Shown: piece by piece, positions 11,871 through 23,720 of the stretch
Numbering within the stretch: the first letter of the stretch is position 1
Layout of the letters: the number at the start of each line of letters is the position of its first letter
DNA from: Poronia punctata
Taxonomy: Eukaryota; Ascomycota; Sordariomycetes; Xylariales; Xylariaceae
Length of the DNA: 64,000 nucleotides
Assembly: GCA_022579005.1 (NCBI GenBank)
Contig: MU401638.1
Coordinates: forward strand, 1 to 64,000
Direction of reading: 5' to 3'
Notes under the pieces: generated by a model
The model's database searches: none
The model's input: only the letters and a program-made list of their open reading frames with translations
What the model was told of the DNA's origin: nothing
Program-made: the position numbers and the translations under genes

Positions 11871-13180
11871 TTTGTTGTTGTTGTTGTTTTTTTTTTCTTC
11901 TGGCGGGGGAGGTGTCTTTCAATGTTATATATGATTGGACTCAAAAGGATAAAGACGGGATCTAGATACTAGGTAGATGAAGGGGGAGATATTATGAGGA
12001 TTAATGATATATATATGTATTGATGACTTGTGCCTGCGAATCTACTCCTATTTAGAACTCAACATCATGAAGACAGGCGTGGCGTTCTTATAGATGGCCT
12101 CCGGTTATTTTGAATGCCTCATTCTCCTCATTCTCGCCCTCATACTTTGTTCCCTGACAAGAGGCTACGGAGGCAGCATCGAGACCCTAGTCTCGTCAGA
12201 CCTAACCATGAACCAGAGTTAAATCTAGTCCGGCCTAGCCCAAGCCTCCTGTTCTGTTCGAGCCAGAGAATTTCAGTCCGAAATGGCGATGCGGCCACCA
12301 AAAGGGGATGTTCAAGTTTCCGCAGCAAATACTGCTAATAGCCACAGTAGAACTGTACCAGAGTTGGAAGACGGGCGTAATGGTTAATATGGATAAAGTA
12401 GCAGTCATCCTGCTAGTAAAGTTCCGGGAAAAGTAAGGCTCTTATGCTTTGATGATACGACCCAGGGTACCCTGGATTAAAAATAACAAGCGAGAGCTTC
12501 TGGTCCCATCATTCCGGGGTAGTGAACCGGCTAATACGACCTTCATTCGCCTTGACGCCAATGGTACTCGGTCTGGACCCGAGAACAAAGTCCAGACGTC
12601 AGTCTTAATATCAACGAGGACATAAAATATAGCTCTACCGAGGGACCCTGGCTTCTAGATGAAGCTGGGGGAGATGGATGATTGTCTTATTCGGGTCATC
12701 CAAATTGTTCGAATCCTTGGTTATTATAGACAGTTGTTGGTCCTAATACTAGGATTGAGCACAGCGAAATTAAGCTCGCCGTTCGAATGTGCTGGATCCG
12801 GGCATCCATTGATATTCTGAAGATATTGTTGGACCGACGTCACCTGATTAGTGTTACTCTGTTCCAGAATATCGGCCAGTATTTCTTCTAGGCCGGTCCA
12901 AGTGTTATTTGAGCCGTGATGTATCGTCGTAGCCACATTAATTCTGAGGACCGGTCCGAGATGTTATCAGCCAGGTTACTAGGCCTGCCAGAAGTACATC
13001 TTCATCATGGAGCTCTAGACGTCTCGGCTACCGTTGGCTTCGATGGGAACCCCTGTCGATATTACAATGGCTTATTACTGTAGTTAAGGGGGCCTGGCCT
13101 GGGGGGTTGATACTTGGGTAGATGACGAGGTGGTAGCTCATACTTGTGCCCTCGGCTCAAGTCGGTATGATCCAATCCAC
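11871..13180. other. Intergenic region upstream of the DUF4360 gene and downstream of PEX12
   Basis: 1.3 kb holding the promoter of the DUF4360 gene and the 3' region of PEX12, both on the minus strand. A pyrimidine-rich leader (plus-strand TTGTTGTTGTTG near 11,871-11,890) precedes the DUF4360 start. No recognisable coding motif, RNA gene or repeat was found in the rest. Confidence 0.4.
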
Positions 13181-14479
13181 TTAGACCATGATTCGTCTCA
13201 GTCCCTCAGTGCCACCGAGGACGCGCCGGCCTGTCACCGCACAACGACCTTGGCCACTCTCCCATTTCCCAGCTTTATCAGCCATGAATTCTTCCTGCCG
13301 GGAATGCATTCCCTCAAGCCATTTGTGTATACAGGCATAACAGTAGACAAAGCCTGTTTGACATGCCGTAGCGGTCGTGATTTCATCTTCACATATTGGA
13401 CATAGCTCCGAGTCTTCCGGAGCAGACACAGTAAAGATGGGCAAGAGCGACGGTGTAGCGATCGGGGCATCATCCTGTGCCAACCGTGTCTCGTCCCTTT
13501 TCTCCTGCGTCTCCTCGTCTTTGTTACTCTGGTCGGGCTGCGCCTTTCTTTTCTGCAGCTTTTCATCGACTTTCGACAACCCGGATACGACAGGAGGCGG
13601 TAGTTCGAGATTCTCCGCCGCTTTTCTCGACAGCTGCTTTGCGAAATCCGAGGCGTACCACCACTCGAGGAACTTTAGAGCGAAAATGCTGGTCGGAAGC
13701 AGAATGGATAGGCTCCCAAGAACCTTTGCGCCCATCGTTCTGGGATGGAAGATGCTCGTTGAGCGAGGTGGGTTGCCAGGCTTCGGCTTTCCTAATTCTT
13801 CGATCGCTCGGAAGTCGGCGCCATTCATGCGGCGTATCCTGGTGCCGATGAGCCATAGGAAGGGGTTGTGGTACTTTGTGTTGTCGAAGAGGTAGGCGAG
13901 ATTAAAAGCGATGATGCTGAAGTAGTAGGCTGCATGCACACTGGGATACACGTTCCGTATGAACCATTTGTAATAGTGTGCGATTCTTTGCCTTATAGTC
14001 GGGTTCGCGGGCATCCGTGTGTAATTGGCGCCCAAAAGAGCGCGAGGGGCCTCGATCTCGTAGGATTCATCCAGTCTACGCTTCAGATACGGAATAGCCA
14101 CCATGACAGCCAGATTCTTCCACACATCTTTCTCGCTTAGCTTGAGTGTAGTGCGTACGACTTCTGGTGTGGTGGCGGCAGCACGAGGGATCTCGGCGTG
14201 TAACGCTTTCTCTCGCTTGAGGCCGTAGAAGTGCTCGGTGAAACTGCCGCCTCGAGTACGCAGGTAGTGGCGCTCAACCACGAGCATGACAAGAGCATAT
14301 AGCTCATCGAAGGAATTTAGAGCGCGGAGGAGGTATCGCGGATAACGTTGTGTAGCTACGGTTAATAGGTATCGTAGAGTTGGCGGTAAAAGGGAATTCA
14401 GCTGCTGCTCGGATAACAGCTCGAATAGCGACGGCTTCTGGTCGTCAAAGTTGCCCCGAAGGGCCGTGACGAACTCCAT
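13181..14479 (-). CDS. PEX12: Peroxisome assembly protein 12 (RING peroxin)
   Basis: Peroxisomal membrane RING-finger E3 component. In known systems it acts with Pex2 and Pex10 to ubiquitinate the import receptor Pex5 for recycling. Single-exon frame of 432 residues from ATG at 14479. The N-terminal Pex2/Pex12 domain begins with [11 protein letters not shown] and [10 protein letters not shown] and carries several membrane helices (for example around [20 protein letters not shown]). A charged linker of about residues 315-350 leads to the C-terminal RING, with CPIC, CYAC, HKWL and a closing CAVTGRR. The Pex12 RING is known to be degenerate, binding fewer zinc ions than a classical RING, and the ligands seen here fit that. 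No introns and no damage. The neighbouring genes are unrelated in function. Confidence 0.95.
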   Translation of the reverse strand: MEFVTALRGNFDDQKPSLFELLSEQQLNSLLPPTLRYLLTVATQRYPRYLLRALNSFDELYALVMLVVERHYLRTRGGSFTEHFYGLKREKALHAEIPRAAATTPEVVRTTLKLSEKDVWKNLAVMVAIPYLKRRLDESYEIEAPRALLGANYTRMPANPTIRQRIAHYYKWFIRNVYPSVHAAYYFSIIAFNLAYLFDNTKYHNPFLWLIGTRIRRMNGADFRAIEELGKPKPGNPPRSTSIFHPRTMGAKVLGSLSILLPTSIFALKFLEWWYASDFAKQLSRKAAENLELPPPVVSGLSKVDEKLQKRKAQPDQSNKDEETQEKRDETRLAQDDAPIATPSLLPIFTVSAPEDSELCPICEDEITTATACQTGFVYCYACIHKWLEGMHSRQEEFMADKAGKWESGQGRCAVTGRRVLGGTEGLRRIMV

Positions 14480-15417
14480 TTTCGGTAGCTAAACTGTAAA
14501 GATTGCGCAACTATGCTACTTTTCTGCTACCACAAATTCGCAGTGCGATTGGACGCGATCGCCACAAGGTGGTGTGGTATCATCAAGCACATTAAATTGG
14601 GTGACGATGAGACGCGGTTATCAGAAGACTGGTTGTCGCGTGAAGTAGCCCTGCCTCCTAACTGGGCTGCCTGTACCTGCTGTTGAAGCATAACTGTCTG
14701 CCGAGGTCCAGGAAGCTTGGACCATGATTTGCCCAATCAGCCCCGGGCCGACAATTGGGGCCGTTGTAGGAGGTAATCTAAGTCTACGTCTACCGGTACC
14801 CAGGAGATGTAAGTTAGTAACGACGCCGGGGCTTGGGCTTTATATGTCATCAGATACTGAAGGTAGAAAGTTCCAACCATAGGTCAAGAAATAGATAGAA
14901 GGCATACCTAATGTGTAGAAATACGTTGGGTTCTGATTTGTCACGTTTGTAATGTCGATCTACCTGCCTACGCAGTCCTTAGGCACTTACCTACAAATGG
15001 CTCCATGCCAAACATACCCGTACTTCTAAGTTCTTGTACAGGACGTCTCTCTATTTGATACATTCGCGGAGTGCAAGTCGCAGTTCCTGTCTAGTATTTA
15101 GCATGCCATAAAACCTCACTGGATCTTGTACATCAACACATATTACTTAACTAAGCGTAATCATTTATTCATTATAGTACAAGCAATAACACCCCCCTCC
15201 TTTTCAGCCCCAACCCGTTCAACGCATGTTGCCTGCTAACCATGTCTGGAGTGCCACTATGTTGTCTTGCCCCTTTCTTAACTTGACCGTTTTAACGTTC
15301 AGTCTCGACTGATTTCATGATCTGGGCTTTCCCCATTGTTCTGTCTTCGCCTGCGCGACAAGTGTCAAAATCTAGCGCTAGCTATCTCCAGAGTCCGTTC
15401 AATAACTCTCTTCAGAA
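14480..15417. promoter_or_regulatory. Intergenic region between PEX12 start and GLO3 stop
   Basis: About 940 bp that should contain the PEX12 promoter (adjacent to 14,479) and the GLO3 3' region. Beyond ordinary A+T-rich patches near 15,120-15,180, nothing is recognised. Confidence 0.4.
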
Positions 15418-17146
15418 CTAGCTGTTCAGATAGTTGCGAATGGCACCCTGAAGGCGGGTAGCCCCTTCGCCAAGTGCACTCGTCAGGTTGTCGAGATCGT
15501 CGCCAGCCGTGATGCCAAATTTGCGCACAAAATCTTTGGCTGCCATTTCAAGATCACCGTAATCCTCGCCATCATCCTCGTCCTCGGGGCGGCCAAAGTA
15601 TGCATTGGATGAGATGGCCGAGGCGCCTTCGAACCCTTGAAGCCGGTTTTTTGCCTCAGATTGAGCTGAAGGATCAAACGCTCCCTTTCCGAAAAACTCA
15701 TCAGATGAGATACCTTTCTGGTTATTGAATTTCTCACGGGCATAACGCTCCTCGTCCGCTGGGAAGATTTAGTAAATATTAACATCACGGTATGGGAGTT
15801 CTTCGATGACGTACCTTCAGGAGTCGCCTTGACGGGGCCAACTGATCCAAAGCCACCTGCGTTCGGCTTGGATGCGGCCGCGGCGGGCTTTTTCCCTCCA
15901 ACCTGACCGAAGCCGAGTCTTCCAAAGCCCATGCCTAGTCGCTCAACTTCAGCAGCTGACTTTTGACGCGTGTGGCCAGATCCGTAGCCGCCCGAGGGTG
16001 CCGGCGTGGGGGAAACAACGTTGGATGCCTCTGACTTCGATGTCGTGGCAGTCGCAGCCTTAACTTCCGCCGCTTCAGCCTCGGGGTTATAGCCAAGCTT
16101 CTCGATACGCTCAGCCTCCTCCTTCGCTCGCTTCTCGGCTTCCTCGAAATCAATGATGTCACTAGTAACCTTCTTTGCGCCTAGCTTCGATGTAGCCTTT
16201 TTCGCGCCCAGGATATTGGCCTTGCGAGGTCCGGTGCTGGTGGTCTTTCGGAGCGCAGCAGACGAGGTGATTTTACCCATGGCTGGCTTTGTCTCGGACG
16301 CCGAATCCGACTTGGCTAGGGGCGAACCGGACCGAGATATATCCTTGCCATTGGCCCCGGCACCTATGAAAGGGGAAGGGGTTCGGCCGACAATTGGAGG
16401 TGTCCCGTTTCTTGATATAGGGGGCGTGGGTTTCTTGATAGAGGGCTTATCCCATGAAGAGAAGAAATCATCAGCTGGTTCACTCGCAGGTGTAGCGGCG
16501 CTTGCCGCATCGCCCGCAATATCGGTAACAACAACTTCATTGGGATATCTAGCAGTCAACCCTGTTAGCCTCTATTTGTTTTCTGGTCGAACAATGGGAC
16601 TCACTCGAGAGCGTCTCGGGCTGCCCGCTTCTTCAATTCTTCCTTATACTTGGTAGCTGCGGGCGATTGGTACTTTGTCTTGGGGTCCTTGCTCGCAAGC
16701 GCTGCGCTGCCACCGTTGGAGCGGAAGAATTTGGTCGCAGATTCGTTGCCGCCTACTTTCATGATACGTAGTTGGTCCCATTGCCACTCTGCAAACAAAT
16801 CAGTTCCATACAAAGACGGCTTGCGGACGGCAAAGCCCTCCCATCACAATCAGGTGAACGCACGATCGAGGTTTGTCGAGCGCACAAAGGAGATATGCAC
16901 GCCAAGGTTTCGGTGATTAGAGGAGCAATCGAGACAGAGGTAGATGCCAAACGGGACCGAGGTCCAAGTAGGGTTGTTTTGGCCGCAATCAAAGCATATC
17001 TGGCGGCGCAAGTAATCAGCCGACGAATAGACCACCGGCATGCCCTAGAACAGGGGGTATCACTGGAGACTCACCTTATTTGCTTGCTTGGTCTTCAACT
17101 TCTCGAAGATCTTCTGAGATTGCTGTTTTGTGGCGAGCGCACTCAT
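15418..17146 (-). CDS. GLO3: ARF GTPase-activating protein, GLO3/ARFGAP2-3 type
   Basis: GTPase-activating protein for Arf1 that works with COPI coats in Golgi-to-ER retrograde traffic. Five exons in phase: 17146-17075, 16999-16864, 16788-16605, 16548-15815 and 15758-15418, giving 488 residues. The ArfGAP zinc finger is complete: CFDC (residues 26-29), CLDC (46-49), and the catalytic arginine in SSNHR (54). It continues into [13 protein letters not shown] and [21 protein letters not shown] middle Ala/Ser/Lys-rich region binds coatomer in relatives. The C-terminal exon has the Glo3 regulatory motif repeats, [12 protein letters not shown] and ISSNAYFG, followed by an amphipathic end. These C-terminal repeats separate GLO3 from the GCS1 and AGE2 types. 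It is transcribed divergently from TIM21 with 557 bp between starts. Confidence 0.95.
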
Positions 17147-17703
17147 TTTGCCAGTATGATCCGCACACTTGTAAGTGTGCCCACTATCTTATACTGTTGT
17201 TGTGATTCCTCGTCGCAATGTCGGGGGCGAAGGGTGGACTGTGGCAGTTTATGACACCGAGGTGAGAAAGAGAATCACAGAACAGATAAATTAACCACCT
17301 GGTTCAGGAGTTGGGCCAGATTTCCTAATGCCTCCCTAGCGGATACGGGGTACGTACAGTATGCCACTTGAGAAGGGCGGTGGCACTGTAGGCGGGCACG
17401 CCAACACGCCGCTTCAAAGAACTGACCCACACCGTTTGACATTTAATCCACATCAGGGTTAGCGGAGGGTCTGTAGACAATCCCCACATTTGATCAGGTA
17501 ACTTTATCTGTACAGCTTCAAGCCAAACTGTTGACTTGCAAGTGTGAACGAAGTAATTTTATCACCAGAATCCCGAGACAATATCTATTCTCTGGTGCTG
17601 GTTATTGTCGCCAGACCCTGGAAATACCAAAAGAATCCACCCCGAACCCCTGTTTGCCTTGCTTGACGACTACGCCTAGCCTAATGGACCTCTTCCCTAC
17701 GTC
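17147..17703. promoter_or_regulatory. Bidirectional promoter region, GLO3 and TIM21
   Basis: 557 bp between the divergent ATGs of GLO3 (minus) and TIM21 (plus), so it must drive both housekeeping genes. No TATA box at the expected distance is obvious for either. No other gene fits. Confidence 0.55.
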
Positions 17704-18560
17704 ATGAAGCTCCTACTCCGGCCGATTCCTGCCTCGAGCATCGTCCCGCATATACGATCTCTCGCCGCGCAACGAAGCTATGCAACATCGCACGATCAGG
17801 GGAAGAACTCGACTTCTCGGCGGAGAGCCGTAACTCCCTTCAACGACGACGGCTTCGTCCCATGGGGTGAGCTCTCGGCGGCTGAAAAGGCATCTCGTGC
17901 AACCCAGCAGACGTTCAACTTCGGGCTTGTAATCGTCGGCGTCGCATTAACAGTACGCCCTTGCGCCTCGAAATATAAATATTCCGCACGTATCGAGTAC
18001 TGAATGTTCCTCTGGGGACTTTTAGGGCGGTGTCGGATACTTCCTATACCAAGATGTCTTCTCGCCGGACAGCAAAGTAGCCTACTTTAATCGGGCCGTC
18101 GACAAGATCAAGAAAGACGCCCGCTGCTTGTCATTACTAGGAGACGAAAAGAAAATCACAGCTCACGGGGAGGAGACGGCAAATAAATGGCGACGAGCTA
18201 GGCCAATTGCGTAAGGAACGTCGATTTTGGGACCGAGGAAGTTATTTGCTAATGACGGCGGGATAGGTCAAATTCAAAAACTGACGCGCAAGGCAACGAG
18301 CATTTGATTATGCATTTCTATGTACGTTTCTTGACTATTCTTTTCCAAGGTACTCTTCTGACATTGAGTAGGTTGAAGGGCCATTGAACAACGGCTTGGT
18401 AAATGTACATCTTATCAAGCGTTCTGGACACAGCGAGTTCGAGTATAAATATTTAGCCCTGGATGTGAAGGGTCATCCACGAATCTACCTTGAACACGCC
18501 GATGCGAACTCTTCATCGGATCACAAGAAGTTCAAGCTCTTCGGAGTAAACTGGAACTAA
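17704..18560 (+). CDS. TIM21: TIM23 translocase subunit Tim21
   Basis: Mitochondrial inner-membrane protein. In known systems it links the TIM23 translocase to the TOM complex and to respiratory-chain assembly. Exons 17704-17952, 18026-18210, 18267-18321 and 18372-18560 join in phase to 225 residues. The N terminus is Arg/Ser-rich without acidic residues over about 25 positions, a typical presequence. A single membrane helix lies near residues 72-95 (NFGLVIVGVALT then GGVGYFLYQDVF). The intermembrane-space domain follows, with FNRAVDKIKKD, an HLIMHFYVEGPLNNGLV core and the terminal KKFKLFGVNWN. Exon 3 is only 55 bp. No damage seen. Its partner across the shared promoter is GLO3. Confidence 0.93.
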
Positions 18561-21500
18561 GGTTCAATCCCCTACCCATGGGGCGCCGACTTTTTTTCAA
18601 GCAGAACCGGTAGATTGCCCTTCCAGCCATCTATTTACATTGGTTGGGCAAACGTATTTGCAAATCTACCCAAGGCTGAGAACATGTAACAAGTGTATGA
18701 GTTATGTACAGATGTATGTATATTATAGCCTATGAATATGAACAAGTGTTTGGCAGTAAGCTGTAATATAGATTAGGCTAGGAGCAAGGAATTGTAACTG
18801 CCCGCCCATAAGATATTTTTAACATCTCGTTTGGCCAGACGAGGAGAACCCATTCCAAATTGATTTCATGTCCGCTTTCAAGCCCTATTATTACCGGTTG
18901 ATCGACTTTGCATTTGGACGCTGGCACTTGGTATCACATTCGAATAAAAGGCCTTAAAAGAAGCGTATGATGAGCATATGCCTTTCGATAGTTGATGCCA
19001 CTATATGTTCGAGTTGTTAATAGGTTGCAATCCGCAACAAGACTACTTTAGCCGTTAGAACGACATGAAACAAATGATGAACGTCACTACGATCTGGGCA
19101 CCATGAAGAGGGCCGAAATACCAGATTGAAGTTATGATCCCCCTTGCGCCGGGTCACATTATCATCGGGTCTCGGACCTGATAGCCTCGTCTGTCCTGAA
19201 GCTCTTTCTTCTTTCAACATGATAGTACATCTCTTTCTCATAGCTAACAGGATGTGATTATGGAACGCCACGATACCGGTCTACCCCTATTTATGCTTAC
19301 CTGGCTTGCTCTTTACCCTATGTAAGTACGTTACGTTCCCACGGGAGAATCCCGCTACCTTTCCACCCAGTGGTGGATTTCGTGTATAAAACCGCTGTAT
19401 CCGAGCCCATTTTATCTAACGATACTCCCCAGACTACGCAGCAAGACGATATAGATGTGTTCCTATGCAACAGCATCGGGCGGAAAAGATCAGCGCCAGC
19501 AAGCGACCGGGCTTCGAGATTTGCAGGTAGCCATCATAACACTTTTGTTGAGTAGCCAGAGCCACAAAGATGCTGGAAATGGCATATTCTCATGTTCTGG
19601 AGCAGTATCGAGCTCGCAGTCCTCTCTTTAATCACGTATCGAGGGATTGAGTGGCTTGCCGAATGATAGGTACGATAGGAAAATAGGAGAAGTAGTCTGG
19701 AAAGGGATGCCAGTACTTGGGAAGCCGTCTTAGACCGTTGAACCGTAGCCTACACACGGGAAGTTGAGACAGAGTACAGTATGGTGATGAACAGTTGAGA
19801 AAGATATGGTCTCTGAGCGATGAGGTTTTGTCACGAGTGACTCTTTAGCTAACTGACTAGGTACTTCCGTGCTGGTGGTGGTTAAGATACCTGAACCTTA
19901 GATAGTCGACATTCAGCAAAGAAATGGGGCGGTGATAACTCAAACCAGCCCGCCATCAACGTCCGCATCTACCTATAGAAATATTCTTTTGCCAGCTATC
20001 GTACATATACCTAACCGGCTAATACCTACCTACTCAGGACCACCCTCTCGCTCACCTCAAGTCACGCCGTCCTTACTTAGCTCTCTAGTAGCGAAAGCAC
20101 TTTTGGTTTGATCCTATCCTTGAAATCCAGCTTCAAAGACCGTGATTAACAAGCCTGAAGTGATTGTGCATCTGCTCCCATTTAAGCTACAGATATATGT
20201 GGACCGTCTACATGTTTTAACCCGACGAATATCGAAAATTTCGTCCACGTCCCTCTTACAGTGGCAGCCAAGTTATCTAGGTTAAAGACATTGGCTTATG
20301 GATGGCAAGTACCAGATTTATCCCTAGGCCCAAGATCACGACAGGGATGGAGCAGATGGTTATATCTGCCATAAGTGACAGGCAAAAGTTAGAACACAGG
20401 CAAGGTTTGGGCGTCAAAGAGCCGGGTAGGCTCCGATACTACAGCTATAAGTTGAGCAAGCAGTTATAGCAAAAGCAATGTTGTATAAAGCTATGTCGTA
20501 GAAAACTGTTTACGATACAGATATCAGGAGATGGCAGAGGGGGAATCGTGATGGGCTATGGTCTACCTTGGAATCTATAGTTTTAGAACGATTTAAAATA
20601 TGATTAAACTAAGATTCAAGTTCCAGAGCAGACCGTAGCACCTCGTCCCAACCAAAGAGGATGAACATTCCCCCCTTAACCCTCTACTATCGCGATTATT
20701 CTAATAAGTTGCCTAGGGAAATACTACGACAAAACAAAGGCAAGAAAGCTACTGGATTCTGGGTATGTAGGTTATGAAACAGTCACTATGAGTCAGGCAA
20801 AGCACTTCGTACCATATTCCGTCAAAGTAAGTAACTACCAGGTAGCCAAGGTAATTCAGGAGAAACAAAGCGTCCAAGAATAGGGACGGACAATGATACG
20901 GAACATACCCACCATAGAAAACGGCATAATACCTATTGTTTGTACAGGAAGTATTTCCGTTGTATTCAACAAAATGTTTAACAAATAAAGCAACCAAACA
21001 ACACCAAACTCTATAGCCCGGAGTATACATCACAACAACAACAACAACAAACATCATTCCTTAGCTTATTTGCTGGTGGCCTATCTTGAAAACCGCAACA
21101 ATCGGGAGTTTTGCTGACGCGTCCTCCTTTCCCTTATCTAAAGATAGGGGTATGGTATGGATTTAGGGGATGGTGGGTGTGCACAGAGGAAAACACAGTC
21201 AGACGGGGTACAAAATGTCTCTCACCTCACACCACACTACACTCACAAGCAAAGTAAGTGGTCTAGACTAGGTAAGTAGTTAGGTATTATGACTCTTTTC
21301 CCCTTGCCTGACCTATGTTGATTACTCATTACTCATCGTGACAACAAAACATGATACGATTTTCTAGTAGGCAGGTTAGAATAATCACAGAGTTTAGATT
21401 TTTCCTTTCCAAACATCATATCCTGCAGAAAGCCGAAAATCGCCGGGCTGCGGCATAAAACAAAAATAAAAACCCCTAAAGAAATTTCGATCGGTCCGTG

Positions 21501-21854
21501 ATATGAGTAAGGTAAGGTAAGGTAAGTAAGTCATGCCCTCGCAGACAGTTCCCCCATGATCTTGGGGACGTAGGACAAAAGTAAAATGTCATCTTTCTTT
21601 CTATAGGTCTATAATCTCGCTCCTTTTTCCCTCCTTCTACAAATAAAAATAAATATGTGTGTGTGTGTTTCTCGCCTCCCTCACTCATCCTATCAGTCAG
21701 TCGCACCATTTCACATCACATGCGCTAACTAACAACGAGCTAGGTTAGATGATTCGACAGCATTCAAGGCACAGGACGCGCGGTATTTCCCAAGGGAGAC
21801 TAGGTTTTCCCCAAAAGCCGGGAATCATAACCACGCAAGGGATAAAGGGGAAAA

Positions 21855-21870
21855 GGGGGGGGGGGGGGGG
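21855..21870. repeat. Poly-G run
   Basis: Sixteen consecutive G on the plus strand. Such a run is prone to slippage and to assembly error. It lies in no recognised gene. Confidence 0.9.
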
Positions 21871-23676
21871 ACCTATATCTGCGAGATTTACAGGGAAGCA
21901 CATACTAGGCGAAGCGGGCGTTGGTAGGGAGTGGGACAAATAAATCTCGGTAGTACCCAAAGGAAAACGAAACGCATTGGGCATCATCCTGTATTCTAGG
22001 TAGAACTGGGAATTCACACTTGACCAAACCACCCAGGGAGATAGAGATCTGCGGAGTGAAGAATAGAGAGCTTGATTATGCCTATTACCTACCTACTTGC
22101 CTAATGAATGGCCTTGTCTCGCTCCAGGTTAGGGCACAACCGCTAGTGGGAAGAAATGAGGAAGGAGAATAAAACACATACCGAACTTGCCATGTCATCA
22201 TGTCACTAGGTGCTGGAATGATGGATATACTAGCGCAATTATTTACCTAGGTAGTTATGTACCTTGGCAGGAAGGCTCGTGTGTTGTGTTCAAAGAAAAA
22301 AAAAAGACAATCTTCACGCGTACTCCTTTTCTACAACCAAATAACACTAGCTACTGCCTAAGACCACGAAATCCCCCTGGACTAGATTAAATCGCCCTGG
22401 GAGAATTGTGGCAGTTAGTAACACTGCTTTTTCACTCCCTAACCCTACATTTACGGGGGCATGTTTAAGGGGGGAGGGTCATCTAAGCTAGTCCAGACCT
22501 CCTTTATTGGCTCGCAATGGGCTTTAATAGCCAAAGGTGCTCACTTCTCACCAAAGATGTCAAAAGGAGTTGGCCATCTAGCATATTCGTTCTCCCCTCT
22601 ACCTAAGAAGTTATAACCATACTAGAAGTAGGATTTTTACACATCTGGAACTGATTGGATTCGTCTAGCAGCATATACATACTTTGACCGACTCCTCAAC
22701 TGACGAAGTCTGGCGTAGCGCCTCCCGTCCGAACAGAACAGATTGGCCCGTAAAGCAACAAATCGTATGGTAGATCGCTCCCGAGACTACGGGAAGTAGA
22801 CGACCAGGGGCGTCTGATTGGTAATGGGCAGGCAGATTTTCGCCTCTCATGACTGGTTCCTCCTATCTACCTGGTTGCTCATCAGGTGTCAAAAAAAGTG
22901 CGGAGTCCCGGAAAAGCTGGCTCCGGGGGGGAGGGGAGGGATTTGCGGTATCACGTTACAGCAGATCGAAGCTAAGCTTCTAGAGTGAAAGGCTTTCGGC
23001 ATTTGAAAGCAAGCTCGGGGCGGGATTGTCAAAAGACCTAGCAATGACTCCTTACAGCCAGTTGTTACGGATACTGGTTCTACGCTCATACACCATAAGG
23101 AAAAGGCACTAGATGACAAGTTCACTAGGGCTTGACCACGTATCTCATGCGTGTCATATTTAGTCCCTGAAGGCTGGCTATGTGAGACAACATGAATTCT
23201 CAGGTAAAGGGTCACCTATATGGGATCATGTCTCCTCGAGGTACCTACGCTCTGGGGCCTCCACGATGATCAGAGATCCAGAAAGTCACAACAGCCACAT
23301 GAAAGCAGGACCTGACAGCAACATCCCATGCCACGACATAGATTCCAGGGGCCGGCGAGCGGTTAGGCATACTGATGCACAGGCTCGTGGCCCGATATGG
23401 AAGTGACAAGCGAATCGGAGCGGGATAAACACCAGATAGTATTCCGAGTATTTTATCCAAGTAGAGAAAGCGCTTCTGGATTTTGGGCCGCAACATGGAA
23501 AACTCCGCCGCCTGATATCGAGAATCGATTTTCCACCTAAAGACTGTTGTTTGACCTATTGCTGCCCTGATAGTATTTCAGTAAGGATGAAAAACCGAGC
23601 AAAAGGAGATAAAATGATATGAGGTGCACTAATGTGTTATGAGCCTGGACCGGGGGAAAAGGGGGAAAGCAAAAAT

Positions 23677-23720
23677 GGGTTGACGGGTTGACGGGTTGAC
23701 GGGTTGACGGGTTGACGGGT
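23677..23720. repeat. 8-bp minisatellite, unit GGGTTGAC, about 5.5 copies
   Basis: Five perfect head-to-tail copies of GGGTTGAC plus a partial one. No gene overlaps it. The G-rich strand has a telomere-like look but differs from the fungal TTAGGG unit, so it is not a telomere relic. Confidence 0.9.

Noticed and set aside
12700..12720. GTTCGAATCC, resembling a tRNA B box
   Set aside because: No A box, acceptor stem or anticodon arm could be paired around it. A similar B-box-like string near 43,830 fails in the same way.
13377..13895. 172-codon plus-strand frame
   Set aside because: It is antisense to PEX12, which has clear domain support across the same bases.
23677..23720. Telomere-like G-rich repeat
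   Set aside because: The unit GGGTTGAC is not the fungal TTAGGG repeat and is flanked by normal sequence.
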